DNA of 8,214 nt. It comes from Ignavibacteriales bacterium (GTDB lineage: Bacteria; Bacteroidota; Ignavibacteria; Ignavibacteriales; Melioribacteraceae). The stretch lies in contig JAFGID010000093.1 of assembly GCA_016929735.1 (NCBI GenBank), positions 1-8,214 on the forward strand, in the 5' to 3' direction. This document shows, piece by piece, positions 1-5,711 of this stretch. The translations under genes and the position numbers were made by a program. The first letter of the stretch is position 1. Each line of letters begins with the position of its first letter. Under the pieces are notes generated by a model that saw only the letters and a program-made list of their open reading frames with translations, ran no database searches and was not told where the DNA came from.

Positions 1-849
1 CAAGCTCGCCATCTATCCCCAAATACCATCCGAGATTATACAACTACACTTCGAAAACTAAACGAGTTCCTGAACGATCCACCGATCGATCAAATTTCCA
101 CATCGGATCTGAGAAAATTCTTGGCCGCTCAGATTGTCAGTAACAAAACAATTTACAACTATCACATCGGTTTATCTGTCTTTTTCAAATGGTGTGTTTC
201 AGAAGGATTTATTGAACAAAATCCTCTCGCTGGTATCCCTAGACCGAAACCCGAACAACGCACGATCCAACCAATCCCCAAAGAACACATTCTAAAGATC
301 TTGCAATCGATCGAACGGGTGTCTTATAAGCGGGATGGGAAAACGATTACCGCATACCTACCCGATCGCTACCGAAACCGAGCGATCATTTTGTTGCTAT
401 TGGATACGGGATTACGCGCGTCAGAACTTTGCTCTATTACTAGAAAAAACTTGGATCTCGCTAGACGTTCGGTAAAGATAATAGGGAAAAACAACAAGGA
501 ACGAATCCTTTACTTTTCGCCAACCACAGCACAAGCTATCTGGAAAATGGACGATGATACAACCGATTATCTGTTTTCGGGATCCAGAAACCGACCGTTG
601 GATCGCGACAACTTGCGTCATATTTTGGAACGAGCGTGCGATCGCGCTGATGTCCCGCTCTACTCTCCCCACGATTTCCGTCATACTTTTGCGGTCAACT
701 TTTTACGCAATTACCCCAACATTTATGCACTTCAACAAATGCTCGGTCACTCCACTTTGGATATGGTCAAGCGGTATTTAGCAATCAGTGAGAGCGATAT
801 TGCCGAAGCGCATAAGCACGCTTCACCAGTGGAGAATTGGGGTTTATGA
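1..849 (+). CDS. Tyrosine recombinase / phage integrase, 5' end outside the window
   Basis: Site-specific DNA recombinase of the phage integrase family, expected to integrate and excise the element that carries it. The reading frame is open from base 1, so the gene begins upstream; the TTG at 121 is an internal leucine codon. The visible 282 residues hold the end of the N-terminal SAM-like core-binding domain (the FFKWCVSEGFIEQNPL stretch) and a complete catalytic domain. All catalytic positions are present: Arg in TGLRASEL (codon 415-417), Lys in IIGKNNKE, the H-x-x-R box in SPHDFRHTF, His in QQMLGHS and the nucleophilic Tyr in VKRYLAI (codon 775-777). The protein ends about 23 residues after the Tyr, which is normal. 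The coding region is richer in G+C than the genes that follow and contains one GCGATCGC octamer at 638-645. The family is certain; whether it belongs to a phage or another integrated element is inferred from the context. Confidence 0.95.
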   Translation, partial: QARHLSPNTIRDYTTTLRKLNEFLNDPPIDQISTSDLRKFLAAQIVSNKTIYNYHIGLSVFFKWCVSEGFIEQNPLAGIPRPKPEQRTIQPIPKEHILKILQSIERVSYKRDGKTITAYLPDRYRNRAIILLLLDTGLRASELCSITRKNLDLARRSVKIIGKNNKERILYFSPTTAQAIWKMDDDTTDYLFSGSRNRPLDRDNLRHILERACDRADVPLYSPHDFRHTFAVNFLRNYPNIYALQQMLGHSTLDMVKRYLAISESDIAEAHKHASPVENWGL

Positions 850-938
850 TTTGTAACAAAAAAATGGAAATTAATAATGGTTTTGATTAGAAAATAAATA
901 ATTTTTAAGTGCAAATCTTCGATTGAAATAAGAAATTA

Positions 939-977
939 TTGACAAATGTTATGTTTAAGATTTTATTATAATTTGTC
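939..977 (+). promoter_or_regulatory. Candidate promoter/operator for the methyltransferase-nuclease unit
   Basis: The AT-rich gap between the recombinase and the methyltransferase holds TTGACA at 939-944, TATTAT at 964-969 (19-base spacer) and TATAAT at 967-972 (22-base spacer). A perfect 7-base inverted repeat, GACAAAT at 941-947 and ATTTGTC at 971-977, overlaps both elements. The overlap suggests repressor or autogenous control, but the spacing is longer than the usual 17 bases. A 9-base direct repeat, TTAAGTGCA, lies at 905-913 and 999-1007. The elements are seen in the sequence; regulation is inferred. Confidence 0.4.
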
Positions 978-1050
978 GGTAAAACTTATGATAAACTATT
1001 AAGTGCATATGTTCGTATTAATGCCTTCATTACTAGGGAAAGGTTATAGT

Positions 1051-2013
1051 ATGGCAGAAAATCTAAATTTAAACAAAGCAAGAATTGAAGAAGAAGATGA
1101 ATTTTATACAAAATTGACTGACATTGAAAAAGAGTTACGTCATTACAAAAAATATTTCAAAAATAAAACCATTTTTTGTAATTGTGACGATCCTGAGAGT
1201 AGCAATTTTTGGAAATACTTTGAATTAAACTTTGAACATTTAGGTATAAAAAAGTTAATCTCTACGCATTTTGAGACTTCCAAACCCTCATACAAATTGG
1301 AACTTGTAAAAGAAAAAAATAACGATGGCAAAGTAAATAGCTTAGATGTTGTTACAACTCCATTAAGACAAAATGGTGATTTTAGAAGTCCTGAATGTAT
1401 TGAATTTTTGAAAGAATCAGATGTAATTGTCACAAACCCTCCATTTTCTCTTTTCCGAGAATATGTTGCACAGCTTATTGATTATCAGAAAGATTTTCTG
1501 ATCATTGGTAATCAAAACGCAATAACATATAAAGAAATTTTTCCGTTGCTACGTGATGATAAAATTTGGTTGGGCTACCATAGTGGAGATATGGAGTTTA
1601 TGGTTCCTAATTATTACGAACCACGCAAAACCCGATATAGAGAAGAGAATGGGATTAAGTATCGAAGTTTTGGTAATATGTGCTGGTTTACAAATATTGA
1701 TATTCAAAAACGCCACGAAGACTTAATTTTGTATAAAAATTTTTATGGCAATGAAGATGACTATACTCAATATGATAATTATGATGCGATTAACGTAAAC
1801 AGGGTTAATAGTATTCCTTGCGACTATTTAGGCGTTATGGGTGTGCCAATTACATTTATGGATAAATATAACCCTGAGCAATTTACTGTCATTGGGCTTA
1901 TAGCTGGAAATATTAAAGGACTTGCGGGCATTCCCACCAAAACAGGAAAAGATGGTCCATATATAAATGGCAGATTAAAGTATGGTCGCATTCTCATCAA
2001 GAGAAAGTGCTAA
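1051..2013 (+). CDS. Adenine-specific DNA methyltransferase, EcoRI family
   Basis: Predicted to transfer a methyl group from S-adenosylmethionine to adenine N6 in a specific DNA site, protecting it from a partner nuclease. The 320 residues are close to the roughly 326 of M.EcoRI. Visible family signatures are CNCDDPESSNFWKYF near residue 43, the catalytic NPPF motif at 129-132, IIGNQNAITYKEIFP near 151, GNMCWFTN near 208 and GVMGVPITFMDKYNPEQF near 261. The ATG at 1051 is preferred because GGGAAAGG lies 7 bases upstream and family members start near this point. The earlier in-frame GTG (1003) and ATG (1009) would add a poorly supported leader. It is followed directly by the DUF262-HNH gene, with coupled stop and start. 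Methyltransferase identity is firm; the recognition sequence cannot be read from the protein. Confidence 0.95.
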   Translation: MAENLNLNKARIEEEDEFYTKLTDIEKELRHYKKYFKNKTIFCNCDDPESSNFWKYFELNFEHLGIKKLISTHFETSKPSYKLELVKEKNNDGKVNSLDVVTTPLRQNGDFRSPECIEFLKESDVIVTNPPFSLFREYVAQLIDYQKDFLIIGNQNAITYKEIFPLLRDDKIWLGYHSGDMEFMVPNYYEPRKTRYREENGIKYRSFGNMCWFTNIDIQKRHEDLILYKNFYGNEDDYTQYDNYDAINVNRVNSIPCDYLGVMGVPITFMDKYNPEQFTVIGLIAGNIKGLAGIPTKTGKDGPYINGRLKYGRILIKRKC

Positions 2014-2018
2014 CGAAT

Positions 2019-3110
2019 ATGAAAATAGAGCTAAAAGAAATACCTATATCAGAAGTTGCTAAAGGATATATTGATAGTGCTGAAGATGGAGTTGTTGGAT
2101 ACGGTGGGCGTCTTAATATCAGACCAGCATTCCAACGAGAATTTATATATAAAGACAAACAGAGAGATGAAGTAATTAGAACAATTCGAAAGAATTTCCC
2201 TCTCAATGTTATGTATTGGGTTATAAGCGATAATGGGGATTATGAACTGTTAGATGGTCAGCAGAGAACTATCAGTTTTTGCCAATATAAAAATGGCGAC
2301 TTCTCGATTGATTATCAATATTTCCATAATCTTACCGAAGATGAACAAAAACAGATATTAGATTACAAATTAATGATATATATTTGTGATGGAACTGATA
2401 AGGAGAAATTAGATTGGTTTAAAATTATAAATATTGCTGGAGAGGTATTAACTGCGCAAGAGTTGAGGAACGCAATTTATACGGGTAAGTGGTTAACAGA
2501 TGCAAAAAAATATTTCAGCAAAAGCGGTTGCCCTGCATTTGTTATTGCAGATGAGTATATGAGAGGATCTGCAATTCGCCAGGATTACTTGGAATCAGCT
2601 ATAAAATGGTTAGCTGCTAAAGAAAATCACGAAATTGAAGATTATATGTCTGAACATCAGCACGACTTTAATGCAAGCGAATTGTGGTTATATTTTAATG
2701 CTGTTATTAATTGGGTTAAGGTCACATTTCCTAATTATCGTAAAGAAATGGAAGGACTTGATTGGGGTATTTTTTACAATCACTATGGTACAAAAAAGAT
2801 TGATCCTGAAGCCTTTGAAAAACGTATTGTTGAGCTGATGGAAGACGAAGATGTAAGCAAAAAATCTGGAATCTATGAGTATTTGCTCGATGAGGATGAG
2901 CGGCATCTAAATATCAGACAGTTCACTAATAAAATGAAAAGGGAGGCATATGAAATGCAAGAAGGTATATGTGTGCATTGTAAAGAACACTTTGAATTAG
3001 AAGAAATGGAAGCTGACCATATTACACCGTGGAGCGCAGGAGGCAAAACAATTGCTGAGAACTGTCAGATGCTTTGTAAAGATTGCAATCGTAGAAAATC
3101 AGATAGATAA
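2019..3110 (+). CDS. DUF262 domain protein with C-terminal HNH nuclease domain
   Basis: Likely DNA endonuclease partner of the preceding methyltransferase. The N-terminal DUF262 (ParB/GmrS-like) domain shows RPAFQREFIY at 35-44 and the signature DGQQR at 79-83. DUF262 proteins in type IV and phosphorothioate-dependent restriction use this motif for nucleotide hydrolysis. The C-terminus is a zinc-stabilised HNH nuclease: C318-x2-C321, E331-A-D-H334, N348, then C353-x2-C356-N357. The 363-residue length from the ATG at 2019 includes both domains complete. An in-frame GTG at 2007 would overlap the methyltransferase stop, but the ATG gives a more natural N-terminus; a purine-rich GAGAAAG at 2001-2007 may serve as ribosome site. 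The gap to the methyltransferase stop is 5 bases, so translation is probably coupled. Role as the restriction enzyme is inferred from domains and linkage; a type IV-like, modification-sensing activity is the alternative. Confidence 0.93.
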   Translation: MKIELKEIPISEVAKGYIDSAEDGVVGYGGRLNIRPAFQREFIYKDKQRDEVIRTIRKNFPLNVMYWVISDNGDYELLDGQQRTISFCQYKNGDFSIDYQYFHNLTEDEQKQILDYKLMIYICDGTDKEKLDWFKIINIAGEVLTAQELRNAIYTGKWLTDAKKYFSKSGCPAFVIADEYMRGSAIRQDYLESAIKWLAAKENHEIEDYMSEHQHDFNASELWLYFNAVINWVKVTFPNYRKEMEGLDWGIFYNHYGTKKIDPEAFEKRIVELMEDEDVSKKSGIYEYLLDEDERHLNIRQFTNKMKREAYEMQEGICVHCKEHFELEEMEADHITPWSAGGKTIAENCQMLCKDCNRRKSDR

Positions 3111-3160
3111 AATAAATTGAAGATCCGTAGAGTCGAATGATAAGCCTATAAGAAAATGAA

Positions 3161-3448
3161 TTATGCATTGATATAAATATTGTGAGTTCCAACTCTTCGA
3201 AAAAAACAATTTTTTTCACCATTTTCATCGTAATCATAATGAAATGTGAAACATAGATTGTCTTTTATGTGGCCTTCCCAAATATCTGGATACCCCCTCA
3301 TACGTTTTATCCGAAAATAATTAAACAGCTCTACATCACCCTGGAGGGCTTTCTTTACGTCTGGGAAGGCTTCTTTGATATTTTCTTTATCGCGCTTTTC
3401 CAGTTCATTAAGATCTTTCTTGAATTGTTTTGTTCTGGTGAAGCGCAT
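3161..3448 (-). CDS. RelE/ParE-superfamily toxin of a type II toxin-antitoxin pair
   Basis: Small basic protein of 95 residues, the typical size of RelE/ParE/HigB-like toxins. Members are usually ribosome-dependent mRNA interferases or, less often, gyrase poisons. The N-terminus (MRFTRTKQFKKDLNELEKRD) has the family's opening strand followed by a charged helix. The later part has the strand series FRIKRMRGYPDIWEGHI, LCFTFHYDY and FFRRVGTHNIY, matching the expected basic core and the terminal G-x-H-x-x-Y element. The gene starts 4 bases after the antitoxin stop, with AGAGGA about 8 bases before the ATG, so the two are made from one transcript in the usual antitoxin-first order. It ends convergently with the HNH gene, about 50 bases apart, with no clear terminator between. 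Family is confident; the exact activity (mRNA cleavage or gyrase) cannot be told from sequence alone. Confidence 0.85.
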   Translation of the reverse strand: MRFTRTKQFKKDLNELEKRDKENIKEAFPDVKKALQGDVELFNYFRIKRMRGYPDIWEGHIKDNLCFTFHYDYDENGEKNCFFRRVGTHNIYINA

Positions 3449-3452
3449 TCGC

Positions 3453-3707
3453 TTAATCCTCTAATGTACGTAAGAAATCCTCCATAGTATCAAACTCTTC
3501 TACTTCACCCTTTTCAATATAGTAATCAACGCGCTCTTCCCCCTTTTGCCAATCTTCTGTCCAAAACCATAATTGATCACGAGAAATTTCTACTAAATTT
3601 CCTTTATGGAATATGTACAATGTCTCGCTTCCTGTTGATGATTCCAAAGAGTAATTTTTCTTAAAATAGTCATTCTTAATTGGAATGCTAATTTGCATAT
3701 CAGTCAT
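3453..3707 (-). CDS. AbrB-type antitoxin of a type II toxin-antitoxin pair
   Basis: Acidic 84-residue protein expected to bind and neutralise the toxin encoded just downstream and to repress its own operon. The first half (to about residue 45) is a short beta-rich DNA-binding-like region ending in NLVEISRDQLWFW. The second half, from WTEDWQKGEERVDYY through GEVEEFDTMEDFLRTL, is the acidic tail common in AbrB-family antitoxins partnered with RelE-like toxins; it would wrap the toxin. The ATG at 3707 overlaps the end of the DUF3467-like gene by 8 bases (ATGACTGA), showing tight translational coupling. The N-terminal half is more diverged than the tail, so the DNA-binding fold is inferred rather than obvious. 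Confidence 0.83.
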   Translation of the reverse strand: MTDMQISIPIKNDYFKKNYSLESSTGSETLYIFHKGNLVEISRDQLWFWTEDWQKGEERVDYYIEKGEVEEFDTMEDFLRTLED

Positions 3708-4020
3708 TTTTCATCCCTTGTAATTTCTCATAATTTTCTAGATTTCTATTAAAGACATCAACTATTGTCTTCATTATATCAGGCGTAACAACAATATTTG
3801 TCAGGGGAGTTATTGTTATTTTTTCAGGCATTGCCTCTATTTCATCTTCGGTCAATCCCGCTGTTAAAGGTGGAGCAGCATAGCCAAAAAAAATATGGAA
3901 CTCATTACCTCCAGCGTGTGTAACTTGTAAATGATTTGCATAAGTTACTGGTAGATTTGCGGGAGATCCCCACACCAATCTCATAGCTTTTTCTTTCAAC
4001 CGATCTTCTAGGTTCGCCAT
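3700..4020 (-). CDS. DUF3467-like protein heading the toxin-antitoxin operon
   Basis: A 106-residue soluble protein resembling DUF3467, a small family of unknown function. The matching pattern is a YANHLQVTHAGGNEFHIFFGY strand pair, a proline-rich middle, a PEKITITPLTNIVVTPDIMKTIVDVF segment and the closing NRNLENYEKLQG, close to the family's usual N-x-x-x-Y-E-x-x-x-G end. There is no signal peptide or membrane segment. A strong GGAGGA ribosome site (4026-4031 on the + strand as TCCTCC) lies just ahead of the ATG. The stop overlaps the antitoxin start by 8 bases, making it the first gene of a three-gene operon. The family name rests on recalled pattern and was not searched. Its role next to a toxin-antitoxin pair is unknown; it could be an accessory chaperone or regulator, or an unrelated co-transcribed gene. 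Confidence 0.8.
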   Translation of the reverse strand: MANLEDRLKEKAMRLVWGSPANLPVTYANHLQVTHAGGNEFHIFFGYAAPPLTAGLTEDEIEAMPEKITITPLTNIVVTPDIMKTIVDVFNRNLENYEKLQGMKND

Positions 4021-4083
4021 ACAAATCCTCCGTCTTATAATACTTGCCTTTTAATCATCTAATAAATTTCATATTGTAAATTG

Positions 4084-4106
4084 ATTATATATCATTTAAC
4101 GTTAAA
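4084..4106 (-). promoter_or_regulatory. Likely -10 box and palindromic operator of the DUF3467/toxin-antitoxin operon
   Basis: On the minus strand a TATAAT box occupies 4089-4084. Five bases upstream of it is a perfect 12-base palindrome, TTTAACGTTAAA, at 4095-4106. This puts the palindrome in the spacer/-35 zone of the promoter, where type II antitoxins commonly bind to repress their own operon. No good -35 hexamer is seen, and the box is about 64 bases before the DUF3467 ATG. Palindrome and box are read directly; operator function and the binding protein are inferred. Confidence 0.5.
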
Positions 4107-4183
4107 ACAGAACTATTAGAGTAGCTGGTTACTCCCCCCCTTACCATTTTAATTCTCCAATTTGTTCGGTAAAAGACCTTCAT
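4085..4183 (-). CDS. Possible 32-residue small ORF in the toxin-antitoxin leader
   Basis: The leader on the minus strand holds an ATG at 4183 opening a 32-codon frame that closes with TAA at 4087-4085. A second in-frame ATG at 4147 has a well-spaced ribosome site (GGAG at 4158-4155, 7 bases away) and would give 20 residues starting MVRGG. The frame passes through a run of seven G (4140-4134). A candidate TATAAT for it lies at 4224-4219. No homolog is recognised. It may be a leader peptide, a gene remnant or chance; its stop overlaps the proposed -10 box of the operon. Confidence 0.22.
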   Translation of the reverse strand: MKVFYRTNWRIKMVRGGVTSYSNSSVLTLNDI

Positions 4184-4259
4184 CTCTTTAGAGTTTTTGG
4201 TTTTATTTTATAGAGCCGATTATAATATAAAATGAAACTGACTTAAGACCTTCCTCCTA

Positions 4260-4976
4260 TTAATGTGTATCAGGTAATTCAAAACCCAAAGTACACCTGC
4301 ATTTTGCATTAGTACAATTATGAGGTATTGGCATATTCTTTAAAGCCTCATCAATGGTAAAAGTCATCTCACTTAACTTTTTACATTCATCACAAACAAG
4401 TTCATCATTACAAGTCTTAACTTTTACAACCATCTCGACACTCAAGTCCTTGTTAAGCCTTTTTATTTCAAGTAATTTTTCTCTAAATTTCTTAGCCGAA
4501 GCCTCGTTTTCAGCCTTACCCTCAAGTAATTCCATTTTGTGAGCTTGCGCCAAAACCTCGTCAGTGCTTTTTCCCTCAGATTTTAAAATATCCGCCATAG
4601 CTAAATAAATTAATTGTCTATCGTAATAACTCTTTTTAGGTGTGTTAATGATGTTTAGTATTCTCCAAGATGTATCATTCACAGAAGCAAGAAAACCAAA
4701 CTCTCCACTAAGTTCCTCCCTTGTTTTATCAAACATTTTTTGAGTAATGCCTAATTGTCTTACCCAAAAATTTTCCAACCAATCCTTAACACTTTTTGCG
4801 TCTTCAGTGTATAACTTACCGCTACTAACAAAAATATAGTTTTCACACTCAGGACATTTTTTCTTTCTCGTTGGTGCTTTCTCAAAACCAAAGCCACAAT
4901 AAGGACAAGTATCTTTTGTAGGTTTTGGAGTAGCAAATTTATACTCATTATCTTTGCGACCAAACAGCTTTTTCAT
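4260..4976 (-). CDS. Hypothetical protein with two cysteine-rich metal-binding modules
   Basis: Soluble 238-residue protein with no signal peptide. The N-terminal module is a zinc ribbon, C24-x2-C27 and C41-x2-C44. A helical middle (about 60-180) contains YYDRQLIYLAMADILKSEG. The C-terminal module has C189, C195-x2-C198, H219, C221, C226 and C228 (PIPHNC followed by KCRC). That closing pattern, C-x2-C-x-x-L then P-x-H-x-C-x-C, resembles the C-terminal tail of SPP1 gp7-type phage head morphogenesis proteins, though the rest of the protein does not. The lipoprotein gene ends 9 bases upstream and its TAA stop is part of this gene's AAGGTGAGG ribosome region, so the two form an operon. Function is unknown; zinc binding is a confident inference, the phage-head similarity only suggestive. 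Confidence 0.8.
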   Translation of the reverse strand: MKKLFGRKDNEYKFATPKPTKDTCPYCGFGFEKAPTRKKKCPECENYIFVSSGKLYTEDAKSVKDWLENFWVRQLGITQKMFDKTREELSGEFGFLASVNDTSWRILNIINTPKKSYYDRQLIYLAMADILKSEGKSTDEVLAQAHKMELLEGKAENEASAKKFREKLLEIKRLNKDLSVEMVVKVKTCNDELVCDECKKLSEMTFTIDEALKNMPIPHNCTNAKCRCTLGFELPDTH

Positions 4977-4985
4977 AACCTCACC

Positions 4986-5381
4986 TTACTTAATCTTCAA
5001 ATCATTTATATAATAACTTTCTACTCGGAACTTACCATTACCCATATAAGTAAGCTCACAACTATAAGGAATTCGCGCCACTTCCCCAGAAGAAGAATTT
5101 TTTGCGAAAACAAAGGAGATAATCGCCCATTTATTACCTGAGGTATTCACAGTTGCACTTTCGTCAAGACTTAAAAAAACAGCCTTAGAGGGCTCTTTTA
5201 AATTCTCTTTGACTAAATCATTACAAAAATTGTAAGCATCTGATGCAACATTTAGTTTCTCTCTATCCCAATCATCGCGTATACTCCCCTCTCCACTCTC
5301 AGCATCACTGCCAACACCACAAGCAAGTATAGATAACACAATAGAAAAGCCAATAACCCAAAACACCCAAGCCTTTTTCAT
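4986..5381 (-). CDS. Small predicted lipoprotein with a conserved cysteine-pair domain
   Basis: A 131-residue protein with a lipoprotein signal peptide: MKK, a hydrophobic run of about 15 residues and the lipobox ILA-C21. It should be exported, lipidated on Cys21 and held on the outer face of the membrane. The mature part has a linker rich in S, G, D and E, then a compact domain with AYNFCNDLVKENLKEPSKAVF (C53), a WAIISFVFAKNSSSGEVARIPYSCEL stretch (split here by strands; C108) and a final GNGKFRV strand. This layout, a helix with 'LK-x-PS-x-A-x-F' then strands with a second cysteine, recurs in small secreted or phage-borne proteins of unknown function. The ATG has AAAGGTGAGG just ahead. A TATAAT box lies at 5453-5448. 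Export is confident; function is unknown. Confidence 0.82.
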   Translation of the reverse strand: MKKAWVFWVIGFSIVLSILACGVGSDAESGEGSIRDDWDREKLNVASDAYNFCNDLVKENLKEPSKAVFLSLDESATVNTSGNKWAIISFVFAKNSSSGEVARIPYSCELTYMGNGKFRVESYYINDLKIK

Positions 5382-5711
5382 ATCCTCACCTTTCTACTAA
5401 TTTCTGTTTAGAGCAATGACCTAAAAGACCAGAAGACCATTAGTCTAATTATATAAGTAAATTGTTTTTTTAATGATTAATATAAGTGTTTCCCAAATAG
5501 GTTTCCTTACCATTGTTCAATAAACCAGCAGATGATAGTTTGAGACCTCCCAGATGAAAGGGTAAACCTAGACCCGAAGGGAGTTCTAAAATGACAGCTA
5601 GCACTATCAAGATTTTTATTCGTTTAAATAATTTGTGAGTGAGAGAACTGCAAAACAATATTATAATTATTGTTATCCGTTGGTATCTACTTGTGTGGGA
5701 ATGAAAATATT
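5382..5711. other. 330-base divergent intergenic region with a palindromic -10 box and paired hairpins
   Basis: This lies between the leftward lipoprotein gene and the rightward PIN-like gene. Near the lipoprotein are its TATAAT (5453-5448) and a cluster of GACC units (5418-5437). The middle holds two locally GC-richer foldable segments: GGTTT 5500-5504 with AAACC 5522-5526, and nested CTCCC 5547-5551/GGGAG 5579-5583 around GGGT 5560-5563/ACCC 5572-5575. A 62-codon minus frame crosses it (5658-5470) but starts at TTG, lacks a ribosome site and resembles nothing I recognise, so I do not call it a gene. The right end carries the PIN-gene promoter. Confidence 0.5.
5655..5673 (+). promoter_or_regulatory. 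-10 box inside an inverted repeat, upstream of the PIN-like gene
   Basis: TATAAT at 5662-5667 is flanked by the perfect inverted repeat ACAATA (5655-5660) and TATTGT (5668-5673). Initiation just after it would give a leader of about 35-40 bases before the ATG at 5712. No convincing -35 element is present. The arrangement would let a dimeric repressor block the promoter, possibly the gene product itself or a cognate partner; that is inference. Confidence 0.4.

Noticed and set aside
121..849. Recombinase starting at the TTG at 121
   Set aside because: The frame is open back to base 1 and encodes recognisable core-binding-domain sequence, so the TTG is an internal codon of a gene cut by the window edge.
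1003..1050. Methyltransferase starting at GTG 1003 or ATG 1009
   Set aside because: The ribosome site GGGAAAGG lies just ahead of ATG 1051, and family members begin near that point; the extra residues look untranslated.
4134..4140. Run of seven C/G as a phase-variation switch
   Set aside because: Adding or removing one base in the small ORF that contains it gives only shorter frames, so no gene would be switched on.
5470..5658. 62-codon minus-strand frame with a hydrophobic stretch
   Set aside because: It starts at TTG with no ribosome site and overlaps the hairpin patch and the PIN-gene promoter. It resembles no protein I recognise, so the open frame is probably chance.
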